A stretch of 64,000 nt of DNA from Rachycentron canadum (lineage: Eukaryota; Chordata; Actinopteri; Carangiformes; Rachycentridae), in contig CM076663.1 in assembly GCA_038496675.1 (NCBI GenBank), positions 12,967,576 through 13,031,575 of the forward strand, given 5' to 3'. The notes below the pieces were generated by a model. It had not been told where the DNA came from. It did not search any database and was given only the letters and a program-made list of their open reading frames with translations. A program made the translations under genes and the position numbers. Positions 12,674 to 25,942 of this stretch are shown piece by piece; the first letter of the stretch is position 1; every line of letters begins with the position of its first letter.

Positions 12674-15600
12674 GAGTAATTCATTTGACTTGTCCTATTT
12701 TGTATGTTTTTTTTTTGTGTGTGCTACAACAGCTCCAAGCCTGTCTGTTTGATCCCAACAGTTATTATGGTCCCTTTCCCCCGAAACCATGGTAACTGTA
12801 GGAGTGATGATGTCACTTGAGGATCCCCAAGCAAATACAGAGAGAAAAAAAGACAATGAAACAAAACGACAGGCAGAGAAAGAGGCAGATATGGTGGAGA
12901 AATGTGCAATATCTGTGCAGAGTGCAGGATAGAAGGAGGAGGGGGGTGAGCTGAGCACAATGAGTTGCAGAAAGCAGGGTGAGAGTGAGAGGAATGCAGA
13001 CAGAGGAGTAAAAGGGTACGTAGGTAGGGGTGGAGGAGTGAATGTGACTGAAGGCATGAGAGCAAATACAAAGGAGCAGAAAGCGGGAGGGAAAGGGAGC
13101 GATGAGCTGGTGAAGGTGTGGAGGGCAGCTAAAGAGGGGAGAGAGGGAGAGGCAGGGATGGAGGCTGACAAAGGTTGACATTTGTGCATAAGAGGATAAA
13201 TGAGGACATTAATGTTGCAGCAGGAACCACCGGGCGCTTTAGTCTGTGTGTGAGTGTTTGTGTTCAGCAGTATTTAAATGAGAAAACCTCAAGCTGGGGG
13301 GCTGACAGTGCCTCCTGCACCTTTTTTTGGGCAATAAATAAATGAGAAACATGTCCTCCAAAGTGTTCAACTCTTGTTTTGTGAATGTACATCTTCAGAG
13401 GCCTGCATGTGAATCAGTCCCTCTCTTTGTTGCTCTGCTCTGTATCTGCCATGTAATTGACAGCAGCAAAAACAAAGCTTTTGTTTGAAATACTGAGTCG
13501 AGGCAGTGATGCCTCACGATACCCTGCAACAACCGCAGATACACACAGCACTGATGCCCTTTCCCCACTTGTAACAAGACACAACAGCCGGCATACTCAG
13601 GAGTGCATAACATACAGTCGTCAGCTGTCGTTTGGATATAAAAATGTACGGTGATGATGCAGTTTGTGGCAAACAACGTCTTGCTCCATATAACATGCCA
13701 CAGCTTGTAGGTCCATAAGGCAGCAGCAGGTTCTTTGAAATGGTAATGATATCGTTTGAAAGTCCTGTTCTGTGGAGCCTGCACATCATCAGGCTCTTGT
13801 GGGGGTGGACGAGAGGAGAGCAAGAGGGGAAGGAGGGTGAGCAGGATTGGGGGGGGTTCGCTGCCTGTTAAAGCAGCAGAGCAAGAAGAATAGACGATGA
13901 ACTCAAGCCTGTTTAGTGTAGCCGACTTTCATAAGACGGGGTGGGATGGATTGTTAACTTTGTGTGTGTGTATTTGCATGGGATAGAAGCCCACTTGGTT
14001 TGCCAGTTTGGTAATTCAACCACTGAACTAATGATCTGAGTCAAGAGGTAAAATAAAATAAACCTGATGTCAACAGTCTGCTCTGAACCACTGATTCACA
14101 TTAAAGTGCTTTCAAATATTAATTTTTCTCTGTGGATCACCAACATCATTGAGCTCATATGATTCATCACATGATCACTATCAATGTCTGCATATACTTA
14201 TATTGCGATTTACCCAACTGTGGTGATCAGTTATCAGAGGAACAACACCTCACATTGACATCAACAACACACAGCAGAGATGGAGACATTACACTTTACA
14301 CTACACAGACACAAATCAGATTTCTGTCACAAAAATGAGAACATTAGACTTGGCTTACTTGAGGTTGAACTTCTTATGGATGTGACTTTGAATACAGAAA
14401 CATAAAGTTTTAACTATGACCTGGTAAAAAATCTGGAGCAATTATAAAATATATAGATATAGATTCTCATCGACAGGCCTGCTAGAAATGCTGTCCCTGA
14501 ATATTTGATGATTAGACCAAAGCTTCAAAATGAATCAGTCTTTGCTTGGGCTGCTGCTAATTATTATTCTCATTTGTGATTAATCTGCTAATTATTCTTC
14601 TGATTAATTGATTGATCATTTTGCTCTTTGAAAGTTTTAGCAGATGAGTCATTGGAACAAGAAACTATATTAAGAGAACAAGCCCTCAACTGAAGCCACT
14701 GGTCAGAAAAACAAACAAGTCTGCAAATCTTGATATTTAAGTGCTGCCACCCACCCCAGTGCCTGTTTGTCAAACTGCATAATGTACATCACATACACTT
14801 ATTAAAGAGCTGGCCAGGTTTTGGCTGAATCCAAATGTTTTGGGGGGAATTATTGTAGCTGTGTGAGTGAAGGTCAGGCCTGCAGTTGTGACCCCAGTCT
14901 CACACGATACATCTACTGCTCTATTCTGCTGGCTCAACACGAGAGATCTGATATACATTAGTAACACACACACACACACACGCACACAGCCTCTTGCCTA
15001 TTGCTTTGCACACACACTTATTGTGACCATCTCTATCACACACATATTCCTTTATTGCCTCCTTACCAGGCAAAGATGCTATGTCCAAGACTGTTCAGCA
15101 CTTCTGTTGTTGCAAAACGTGTTGGATTGGCCTGCTTTTCAACATGCACATACAGTGTGTGTCTTTGTGTGTGTGCTTGCAATATGAATTATTGAGCGTG
15201 TTATTTGAGGGACAGCTGGCTGTTGAACACATTAACTCCCTCAGTCAGACAGCCAGTTATGACTCAAGAGCCAGTCACTAAACAGGAGCAAAGAGGGAAC
15301 TGAGGGAATGTTAATGCAATTTCACACTAACTCGTATCAGCAGGAAATTATATTATAAAGTGTATAAATAATCCCTCAAGTCAGTGAACGCAAGAAATAA
15401 AATTAATTAATCTTTTCACCACATACAGAACATTAAGTTATTGTTACTGAACTGAACACAATCACAGTCTGCAATAGAGGGGTCTGACTGATGTTTGAAG
15501 TTTTTAATGGAGTCACTTGTGAATTGACTGTTCTGACTCAAGCTCTCTCACTGCATCATGTATTGCATAATGTTTTCTTTCTGTCACAGCACATTTATCT

Positions 15601-15891
15601 TAAGAAAAAAAATAGCGTTGGCGACTCAAATCCTTAAATTATGCACATAGATTTGTTTGAGCTTTCAAGCTTGATGGAGAAGAAATTACCCTTAAGTATA
15701 GATATTTGTATTTATGTTGTTTATCATGATTTAATCTAGTAACAGGCTTAAATAAATGGGGAAAGAGAGACGAACCCTGCTGGTTATTTCATATGCAACA
15801 CAATCACCACACATCCCTCTAAGCCTCTCTGCCCAGGTGGTCCCGCTGTGCCAAGCCCCCTCCCAATTGTGCACACCTGCGTCGCATGAGT

Positions 15892-15948
<57 letters not shown>

Positions 15949-15961
15949 GGGGGGGGGGGGG
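15892..15961. repeat. (TG)n microsatellite joined to a 16-base G tract
   Basis: About 54 bases of alternating TG run directly into an uninterrupted G16 (15946-15961). The (TG)n part can adopt Z-DNA and the G tract is prone to quadruplex formation and sequencing error. Confidence 0.95.
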
Positions 15962-18287
15962 TTGAGACAGAGAGAGAGATAGATGCCCCCCGCCTACATT
16001 GGTAAATTTGGGTTCCTTCCTTCCAGCACCACTGGGTGAGGGCACGGTGCAGCCTTTGGGTCCCCACCTTCCTCCCCACAGGTGTTCCCATGCTGCCCTC
16101 AGATATGTTTTGTGTGTTTGTATGTGTGTGCGAGTGTGTGTGTGTATGCACTTTGCATCTATTTATGAGACTTTATGAAGACCCACTAGGATCTGAGACA
16201 TCTCCATGGTAACAAGGCCCTATGGAGGGGCAGGGAAGTTGAGCCAGCAGAAAGGGGAGAAACTTTGAGAACGTGAGTGCATTCCATGTTGTCTGTAAAT
16301 GTGCACCACAAGCACTCGGGCCTTTTGACACACTCACATGGAGCAAAGTGACTCTTTACACCATTAGATGTTCAAAATGTCTGCGATCATTCTTTAACTT
16401 TCGCACATTTGGCATGTACCATAAAAGCACGCATTATTTTGTGAGGCTTAAATGAGCTGCGTTGTAACTGGGAGGTAAATGTCAGCGGTTTTCAGCCGGA
16501 AACCTTCACCACAAGAATGTGACCGCAGGATGCCGAGTAAATCAATATGGAAGCCAAGGGAGCGTGGCTGAAGGAGGGGGGTAAAGAGAGAGGGGATGTT
16601 ACCGCAGGTGAAAAACCAAATGACAGCAGCAAAGAGACGCAGGGGAAAATGTGGAGGAGGACCAGGGGAAGAGGAGAGTTAACTTCTCCTCCTGTCTGAC
16701 CTTTGACACTCCAAGAGAAACATAACCTGTAATTTGTGTGTGCATGTGCTTTGCAGGATAAAGATGGAAATATCTCTGTTTTTATCCTTATCAATCCAAC
16801 AATGTCTCAATACTTTCTGACTTCCCTCCCCTGCCTGTGGCTTCTAGGCCCAAGACCATTGATTTGTACTGAAGAGTAACATCTTCAAAAACACGTCACA
16901 AATCATTTCATTTTTAAAATGGCTTAGTTATTTCTAGTAGTTGTAGTTGATAGAAAATGTCCAGACTACATTATGCATATATTGGGGACCTTTAACTGTT
17001 GCAGTTTAATACACGCTTGAGGAATAAGATCTGTCAGGCTTTGCTTATAAAAACAACACTTCTTTGGTGCTTTAGTGGAATTTGTTGACAACTGTAAAAT
17101 ATAGAATATGACCAGATTTACTGTTTAAATGGTCAGTTCACCTAAATGACACAACACACGGTACATCTATATGACATAGTGGTATGGATATGGTTTTATT
17201 TGCTGCCATTTAGAGACATGTCACTCAGACTTGCCCTGGGCAAATAATTTATTGCTCAAACATTAAAAAATGGCACTTAAATCCTGACAAATAAAATCAA
17301 AATTACCCATGTGGCTAAAAAACATTTAAGTTTAATTAGAAAAATATGTATTCTTTTTTTCAGGTGAAGTGAACCTTTACATTCTTGTGTGTAGACATTT
17401 CTGACTCTGAGTAGAAAGCCATTTCGTCTGACTCACAAAGAGGAGCAGACACAAAAGCATCAACACAAAGAGACAGTAAGTGTGGGGTTTCTTAATATTG
17501 TGGAGATTAAAATGCACTAAAAAGCTAATTTTATAACTTGATAACCACATACACAACCATAGACTTCATGTATGAAAGTTGAACAATTGGTGTGTGAACT
17601 GAAAATGGTTCATATGTGGATTATACCAATTGGGTGTGGGGCAATGCAGTAATTTCACTGCATTATGTGGGTATTACACTAATTATAAAAACCTTCATCT
17701 GCTATGAGAGACATCTCAGGAGACCTGTTCGTGTGTGTGTGTGTGTGTGTGTGGGTGGGTACTTTAGAGACAGAAGGATGGGCTCAGTGAAAGAGAGAGA
17801 GAATTACATCTGTTTTGGGTCAGCAATAATACTTTATAGCTTTACTTAAAGAGGCAGTAATAGACCTGCCAAAAGGCAATACACCATCATAAATTCACTC
17901 ACACACACCCTAACACCTAAAACCTAAAAGTACACATTCTACACATGCAGTATCATCTCATCAACCCAGCAGATCACATAGTATCCTCACACGCACGCAC
18001 ACGCACACACACACAGACACGTGCACTATCCCAGCACTCATCCCCTGCAAAGCTCTGAATATGTCAGATCATCAGAGATCATCAAGATATCTACATGATA
18101 ACATTATCAATTATCCCAGCATCATGTTGATTCAGCACACATTCCCTCAGTCGACACAGAGTGAATGCTAATGAAGATGCAGATCAGTGGTTTCAAAGTG
18201 TCAGCCGATCTTATCTCTCATCTACAGTAGCAGAGGGAGCTGGACTGTGGGGCAATGCTGCCTCTCAGTGGTCTATAGAGGAGCTGA

Positions 18288-18311
18288 CAGAGAGAGAGAG
18301 AGAGAGAGAGA
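18288..18311. repeat. (GA)n microsatellite
   Basis: A short GA dinucleotide run in intergenic DNA. The Glu/Arg repeats in the overlapping open frame come from it. Confidence 0.9.
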
Positions 18312-21300
18312 GGAGGTGCAAGGTGACATCTCAGAGGAATCAAGTGTTTGAAATTTGTGATATTTCTCGTCGAACAAGGTTTTCAGCTGCTTACATAGTG
18401 CTGAATAAAGGTATTAAATGTGGGTTGTGGGTTTTTTTGGGTTTTTTTGCAAATATCCTCTTTACTCATTCTGGAGGAACCACCCATGTCCTCAATATTT
18501 TATCATTCTTCTGTGTAAGGCACACAGACCAAGCCTGACAGCGTATTTTAAAGCAGTCTTCAGCTCCTATCTGTCCTGTCTGGCTGTGATCTGTGCCAAT
18601 AAACCTCAAAACTTGCTCTGCTCACTTCAGACCAACCACCTCCACTTTAATCAAGTCACACTGAGAGATCTTCTCTAGTCGGACCTAGAAATTTACTCCC
18701 TGCCAAGATAATAGCACTAACGTTAACAGACAGTCAGTGTTTCTGGATTAGTGCTGACTGCATGAGGCCTGTGATGTGTGCTGTGAAGTAGAAAGTCTCA
18801 GAGCCGACGATAATCTATCTGCTGGCAGCAGCAATCTGGCATCTTGTGTAGATTTGTTTCACAGCATCATGCCTCTGGTATGTTACTGTACCTGAGGAGA
18901 TCAGGGCAGTGAAGTAGTATCATATAATCTATTTCCTATTTAATATTATTTTTTTTAATTTTCCAAGTGTTCTTTTGGTATTTGTGCTTTAGTTTGTGTG
19001 TCAATTTAGTGAATCTGTATAGTTTTTTTTATTTAACTGCTGTCACTCGTCTCATTTTTTTATTTTTTCTGTAAAACCCCTCAATGTGCTGTAGGGTTAA
19101 AAGATATAACATGGATGCTTATCACAGAGTAACATAACACCAGGCTGACAAACCCACAGTTGTTATTTAATTGCTGACAAATTTTAAGTATAATGTTGAA
19201 TTAAATGTTATTAATCGTGAATTCCGTGCACCAATGTAGGAACACACAAAAAAGAAAAACATAATTACATTTCAGAATGAAGACTATTGTAGTTTCAGGG
19301 TCACTCAATGCTACATCAGCTAAAAAAAACAAAAAACAAAAAAAAAACCTGACAAGCGAGGACAGACTGAGGACACACAGTGAGCACCTTGCAGGTGGAG
19401 CAGGACAGGAGAGCTCTTCAGGAGCATTGAGTGTCACTGAGATACAGACGCTCCACTTTAAAACCTGTCAATTACTCTTTTCATGTCAAGACAGTCTATT
19501 TCTGATGAATGAGAACAGAAGGAAGGATAACTTCACCTTCACCCTATCCATCTGGAAACAAGAAGGTTCTTTTCATCCAGGCAAAAAGTCAAAGAATAGA
19601 AAAAACTGCCTGATTTGAATTGCCTAGTGAAAGCAGTGGTGCTGCAAGAGATGAGCCTGTCTTCAACACCAAAGAGGAGGCAGTACCCTCATGATATAAA
19701 TAATAAAGTAACAATATGAATAAAGTGCACCAGATAAAGGCATTCAAAGGGAATAACATCTCTGGATTCTATGTCAGCGCTGAATGAACTCTTCAACCAG
19801 GATCAGTTAGTAAGGTGTGTTTTATGTATCTTGTTTTAAAGCACATCTGAAATTAAATTGTGTATTTTTCTCTTAGTGTTTTTGTCACTTATGACATTTA
19901 ATCAATATTTAAATGGAATAAACATTGGCTGATACAAAGTCAGTGCCCTTAGTTTGATCTATTGATTGTTCTGATCTGATTCTCTCTGATTTCTATCTTT
20001 AGGACAATGATGCATCGCTCCAAATACAAGCTAAACCCCTCTTGTCCACAGTAATAATGTGACATTCAAGCCTTGTATTCCGTCACAGTTGCTTTCAAAT
20101 GAATGAACTGTTTATTTACATTTGTGAATGATGATTGTGAGTGATTATAATTTATTGTAACTTGAGCTTCAAGGACAGCTGTTGTTGAATTTTTATCCTA
20201 ACTTACACTTGCATTTATGAATGGATATTTACTGGTTTACTCTGGTGTGTCCATGAGAATGAGTGTCTACTCATTCTACTATGTATACTACTACTATGTA
20301 AAAGAGCAGTCATGTGACCTGATTTCATCTTACATCCAAGGTAAGAGTTGGTATAAGCGAAGTGACAGTAAATTAACCAAATCAGCCATTCTGGCCCAGG
20401 GCCATAGCTGCTAATGAGCCGTGTCTGGTATTTGTGGTGTACTTACCACTGCCAGTTTTGGTTGTGGGTTGTTGGATTTGGTCCACCAGAGGGACCAGAC
20501 CTCAGAGGTATCTCTCAGCCCAGACTCCACAACTATATGGATTACTAATATGAATTACAGAATATGAAAAATCAAATTTGGGGGTAAACAATTGCAGAAA
20601 TTTCTGTTGAACCTGTGATAATTTCCAGACAGAACTGCAGCAGAACACAGGTACCTCACTATATACACTGCCCACATAGCTGATTTGGTCAGTGATCATG
20701 AGGAACCTGCCATTGTTACTTTAAATGTGGTGGACAAAAATTATGATGGCTGTAGTGAACTGATCGCTTGATCTGGGTAGAGTGTGCAGTCAGTATATGT
20801 GGATCTTCATCACACTGGCCTCCAAACAAACCTCAGATGAGATGTTTGTGCATGTGAAAAAAAATGTGCATTTGTAGAGATTTATATTTTTGAAAAAACG
20901 TTTTGACTAAAAACTATGAACAACTGACATCACTGGGGAGGATTAACAAAGACACTGTGTAACAAGAAGTGCTTTTGTGTGTACAGATTTGCTTTGTGAT
21001 TGGAAAATGTACAATTACATGAAATGCATAATATTAAATATAAAGTTAATTTATGATTTCATATTGGACCATTTAAGAAAATCAGCACTAATCGTAAACA
21101 AAATTTAACTTTGTATAAAGCCTTTAGGAGAATATATTTGTAATGAATAAGCATTTTTTCCCCTGTACTTCAATGAAAAAACAAGACCAACTTCCGCTGC
21201 TGAGGTGATGTCATTTTCTGTCATCTGTTGAGGCGCCTTAGTCGGCCATTTTGTCTACATTGGTTTTCAGGCTAAACCCCTAATTAGCTCTGCCAGCTAC

Positions 21301-22642
21301 AGCACATATACTATAATACTTGAAACTTACCTGATACCAGGTATATTAGTCAGTATAAATACTGCTGTGGTTCTAATGCCTGAATATTTCTGCTGACTAA
21401 ACACTGTTTGTTCCAAAGGTACAGTTTCCAGCAAGTTTGTTCACTGTGAATCTGTGTTGTTTATTCAACATGGCTCTAAACTAACACAACTTTTCAAAAA
21501 TAGAGACAGAAAAAACACAAAAAAGGATATTAGCTTTTTGTTGGGCTTTAGAGCATAACTGCCAATATTTACATAAATATTGCTGTATAACTGACATAAC
21601 TGATTCAGTTCACTCACTTTTTTGACTCTTCTCTACTTTTATTATTGTTTTAGTGTTGCTCTTTTTCAATATTTCAGTATTTAATATTATCTGTTGTAGC
21701 TGCTATTTAGAAAATTATTTGTGGTCTCAGTTTGGTCAGATATGGCTAGTTATAAACACACAATGAAAAACTCTTGGTGTGACTCCTATGCAGAGACACA
21801 CATTAATTCATACTGTAGACAAATCCACATACAGTACACGAAGACAGAAATATCCAGGTTGAAGAATTATTCAGCTGTCCATGTTGCACTCTTTGCTTTG
21901 CCCACAAGGGGGCAGCATAGTCTGTCACTGGTTGTTTACTCGGAACAAAAATCCTCATCCTTTACTCCTGTTGCCTTCCTGCCTCTTTCGGTCATTGTTT
22001 GCTTTGTTCCTCTCAGTTTATCCTTAGAGCACAATACTCCACATGTTGTTGTTCATCTATTTATTGAGGATTAGAAACATGAAAAACATACCAAAAAAGC
22101 CTTTGAAAAGATGAAATAATCTTACACACTGAATAGCAAAAGATTTATATAAACCATTGAAAACACTAAGGCTACTGTAGTAAACGTCTATGAAACCTTT
22201 ATGAACAATATCCTCAGCAGTTGCTGTTGTTGGCACCGTTCTAGGGGAGCTTGTTCGTGTGGAGTTGTTCACTTGTGTGAGCATTAACCTGAGCTTTGAG
22301 AGGCTGTTATTTACATAAAGGTATGAATGTGTGGCTGTGGCAACTACGCAGTGATTTGTGTGTGCATTTTGATGTATCCGTGTCTGAGTTTGATTGAGTG
22401 TGGGATACAGAGTTGTCCAAGTTCTTGTTTTCTGGCTCCATGGACCACGACCAGGATTAGGTGCTGTGCTTGTCCTCTAGTTGTCCATGTGGAGGGGTGG
22501 GGTACAAAACTGGATGGTGGATGGATGGATAAATGATCTATAAATCGCTAATATAAGAGTTTGAGCCATGATGGATAGATTAGTGGATAGATTAGATTAT
22601 GACAGATGTTTGTGTATTTCAATTTATAGAGTGGAAGCCTGG

Positions 22643-23329
22643 TCAGGAGAGTGGTGGCAGGGATCGGGTGCTCACTGGGCTGTACTTCACCCTGGACGAT
22701 GGAGATGGAGGGGCCTGGGTAAGATGAGGTGAGGAGGGGGATGGACGAATGTGTCCACTCTGATACTCTCTCCCACTCCAAGAGCGTTGTTGGCAAGGAT
22801 CTTGAGATCGACCTCGGGGCCTGCGTAGCTGAGGTGGTGTGGAAGCAGAAGTGGGCATGCATTTGTACTGGGTGGGGGAGTGGTGGGACGGATGGTACAT
22901 GGGGGAAGAATAACACCCAGGTGCAGAATGACGAATGGGTGATGGGTGGCGACCAGGTGAGGGGTGACGACCAGGTGAGGGGTGATGACCAGGTGAGGGG
23001 TGATGACCAGGTGAGGGGTGATGACCAGGTGAGGAGTGCCTTCCAGAAAAGCACTCACGGTTAACGCATGGGTGCTCCTTGGTGTGTCTGGGTGACTTGG
23101 ACACCTTGGGCGACTTTGGCGTCTGAGGTGTTTTGGGCGATTTGGGAATCGGGTGAGAAGTGGTGTAAGAGTTTGCACAGAGAGTAGGAGGGGCGTGGCT
23201 GGGAGAGATGGAGTCTCCATTGTTGGCAACCTTGTAGAGGAAGACATCATATTGAAGGGGTGGGCTGGTCTCTGTGTGACGCTTGGCCTCTTTAGGGAGG
23301 AGCACTTCCAGGCCAATTGTGACTCCATC
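22643..23329 (-). CDS. candidate alternative 3'-terminal exon of cspg5 (hypothetical), 228 residues
   Basis: A reverse-strand open stretch begins after a good acceptor (pyrimidine-rich, ending TTTTCACATCAG, at 23330-23331) and runs 229 codons to TGA at 22643-22645. It starts DGVTIGLEVLLPKEA, then QYDVFLYKVANNGDS, then a Lys-Ser-Pro segment (KSPKTPQTPKSPKV), then five SPGHHP-like repeats, and ends in a Ser/Pro-rich tail. It is in phase 0, so it can join either the full cspg5 exon 4 or a donor-like GAG|GTAAAC inside cspg5 exon 5 (25967-25972) without shifting frame. Against it: the other two reverse frames are also largely open here because the DNA is A-poor and contains a minisatellite, and I recognise no family. 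It may equally be the last exon of another gene, or not coding at all. Confidence 0.35.
   Translation of the reverse strand, partial: DGVTIGLEVLLPKEAKRHTETSPPLQYDVFLYKVANNGDSISPSHAPPTLCANSYTTSHPIPKSPKTPQTPKSPKVSKSPRHTKEHPCVNRECFSGRHSSPGHHPSPGHHPSPGHHPSPGRHPSPGRHPSPIRHSAPGCYSSPMYHPSHHSPTQYKCMPTSASTPPQLRRPRGRSQDPCQQRSWSGREYQSGHIRPSPSSPHLTQAPPSPSSRVKYSPVSTRSLPPLS
22951..23040. repeat. 18-bp minisatellite, five units
   Basis: Five head-to-tail copies of an 18-base unit (GACCAGGTGAGGGGTGAT and variants). The first has one change at its end, the last has several. The unit length is a multiple of three, so copy-number change would keep any reading frame. Confidence 0.93.
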
Positions 23330-25197
23330 CTGATGTGAAAATATGGCAAGTAGAGAGAGATGCAACAATGCAGGGATTCATAGAGGCAAAATAATGAAAT
23401 AACGCTGTACAGAGATACAGCATGGATGGATTATGAGACAATGGGCCCCTGAGCACACAGACATGACAGGTTAAGACTGCAGGGGCTGATTTTTATGCCA
23501 CTTGGTGGCAGTGCAAACCAGCTGTGAACAACACTTACACGTTCATCAACTTCTAAGTTAATCTATCAAATGGTTACTTATTTATACATGCAGCAGATAT
23601 GGAGCAATATAAGTATTCACCTGGAGTCATTCTCATAGTAGCTTTGTTTTCAGTCTACACCACATCCTAAGAGAAATATGCTTTTGGAAAATGCTAAATT
23701 GTCCACTAGGTTCACCAGCTCATCTGCCATTTCATGCTGGGTTGCGTACAAAGAGGTTTTACAGCTTTTTCACTGACAGCCAAAAACAACGCTATGAAAG
23801 CAATGAGAGTAAACCAAAACATTGACGTTATGGCTGGAAAACCATACAAATGAGCTGAAAATCACTGGAAAGCTCTTTGGAGCTGAGGGAAACTGCTGAA
23901 TTGGCCAATTATCTGTGAGTTTATCACCCGGAATAACCTCTGTCACATATGACTAGTCATGTGATTCACTGTTAATTCAAATAATTTTTTATAATCAACT
24001 TAGATCATAAATCTCTGAGTCTGATGTTGGTTGTTGAACCAAATCCTGTAGATTTTGTATCAGTTCATCACATCACATATCTCAGGAAATTATCAAAGGA
24101 AACTTACAACGCTAGTTACATTAACTGAAACCAGGGCCTCAATTTCTATACTGTGCTTTTATTTCCTTTTTCCTTTTTTTGAATTGGACATGTACTGCAC
24201 TGTAACTGTAACTGTGATCTATTATATTTTTGTCTGTACTTATCATTTTATCTTATTCCATCTCTCTAATATAATTTCAGTTGATTTTTATTGTCCTTCA
24301 TATTGTGAAATTAAACAATGTTACAATTTATTTCTATGGAAATAAAATTTCCTATACTTTCCTGTCCTATCCCTATACTAATTTTGTCACCTGAATGTGC
24401 AGCTTCATTAGCAAAAATCAAATCAAACTTGGCAACCAATATTTATAATTCAGGATTATTTAGTAAAAAAAAAAAAAAAAAAACACCGGGATCCCTGACC
24501 TCAGGTCTGGGCCCAGTGGGCTCATTTAGTAATCCATCCATGAATGGAGGTGGGTCAAAACAGATGATAGTACAAATGATCAGAACTAGACATGGAAAAA
24601 TAAAACTAACCAACATGTTAAGCAGTGTTACAGATAATCATATAAAAGATCAGAGTTTTTATAGAAAATACAGCAGACCAGTGTAAAAAGAATAACTGAG
24701 AGACAGAGAAACTTTATGCTCAGAGCAGCTCATTTAAAATTCATCTCCATTCATTGTTTAAAAAAATCTGAAACAGGAAGGACATAGATTTTGTAAATGA
24801 CAAATTAAAATTCAGTAATCTGTGATATTTTTGTTTGTAAACACTGGGTTTGAGTAAAAAGCCTGTTTTAAATTTGAATGCTTCTACAGGGACAATTAAA
24901 AAAATGTGTTTCAAGCTGTTGCAGTAGTTTCCATTCATTCTGAAGAGCTGTCCATGGTGCTGAATTGGCACACAGTCACCTTTGTGTGTAGTGTAATCTG
25001 TGAATTGCCTACTGAGGCACAAAAGCAGGGTCAGCCATGCATTCAATTATTATTAGCATGGGAGCAGTTGGGCAGTAGTTAGCTTCATGAGCAGGCATGC
25101 AGAGAGAAGAGAGTGAGAAAGAGAGAGAGAGAGAGAGTCTCGAGGGAAAGCGAGCTCATAGCAACACACAGGGACAAGCTGGATAAAATTAAAAAGA

Positions 25198-25203
25198 TTT
25201 ATT
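25198..25203 (-). other. cspg5: polyadenylation signal of cspg5 (reverse strand)
   Basis: TTTATT on the plus strand reads AATAAA on the minus strand, 740 bases after the cspg5 stop codon. It is the first canonical signal I noticed downstream of that stop. Confidence 0.5.
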
Positions 25204-25942
25204 CCAACCACTGTGAACTATAATCCTCCATGTATACCCAAAAAAGTACAAAAGAACCTCAAGTACATTAAAGTATTAGAAATCACATTGAAAACCAAGA
25301 CACAGCATGTGTAATATGCGTATATAGATTCAAATATCAACTCCAAGCAATTACTTTGACCTCATATAATCTAAACATGTCCACTTATTAGCAATGTCAA
25401 ACATTAATATTTCGCAAATACAGATTCACTTGATTTCCACGTACTTCTTTTGCAAATATTACGTTTTCAGACACTTTTCGTTGATAACACCAATGCATGC
25501 GGGCAGAGAGATACAGTAAGGCGGGGCAGGCTGGGGGAGCTTGGGGAAACAGGTGAGGAGACAATGAAGGAGCGAGTGTTCATTGGTCAAAGACCAAGGC
25601 AGGGCATCAGTAGAGAGGAAAGTCAGTCATTAGTTGGTCCAGAGATTTTAGACCAGAGTAAGAGGCAGACAGAAGAGAAAGGAGGCAGTGGCGCCACTAT
25701 GTGATCAGTGATGTCATGGCAGCCTTGTAAACAGGACTATTGTGCTTCTCAAGTTGTATCCTTAAATTCATGTTGTGCTTACTTTTGACATGAGGCCTGA
25801 TTAAAAATGTATAAAACACACAATACGTAATTTTCAAGATGTAAACAATCTTATCCTATAATGTTCTGTTATTGTTGTTTGCATGTGCACATTGAATATT
25901 TTGGTCTGACTCTCCGGCAGCACACTTTGACAGATGGTGACA

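Larger units (their letters stand above)
12674..22642. other. 10-kb intergenic region between convergent mrpl3 and cspg5
   Basis: I find no exon with family-like sequence on either strand. Reading frames here are purine-rich (12.8-13.2 kb), microsatellite-driven (15.75-16.15 kb, 18.29 kb) or short and AT-rich. A TTTATT near 22.06 kb could be a reverse-strand AATAAA for the candidate exon at 22.6-23.3 kb. Conserved non-coding elements or RNA genes cannot be judged without comparison to other fish. Confidence 0.6.

Noticed and set aside
12695..13189. Three overlapping Ser/Pro-rich frames on the minus strand (up to 164 codons)
   Set aside because: The plus strand is purine-rich here, which removes stop codons from several frames at once. 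No family similarity and no splice context.
22951..23040. Possible CRISPR-like array
   Set aside because: The 18-base units are directly adjacent with no unique spacers, and the DNA is vertebrate. It is a minisatellite.
22729..23064. Plus-strand frame with repeated GDDQVR hexapeptides
   Set aside because: It is the antisense reading of the 18-bp minisatellite. No splice sites or start context support it, and the minus-strand frame has the better acceptor.
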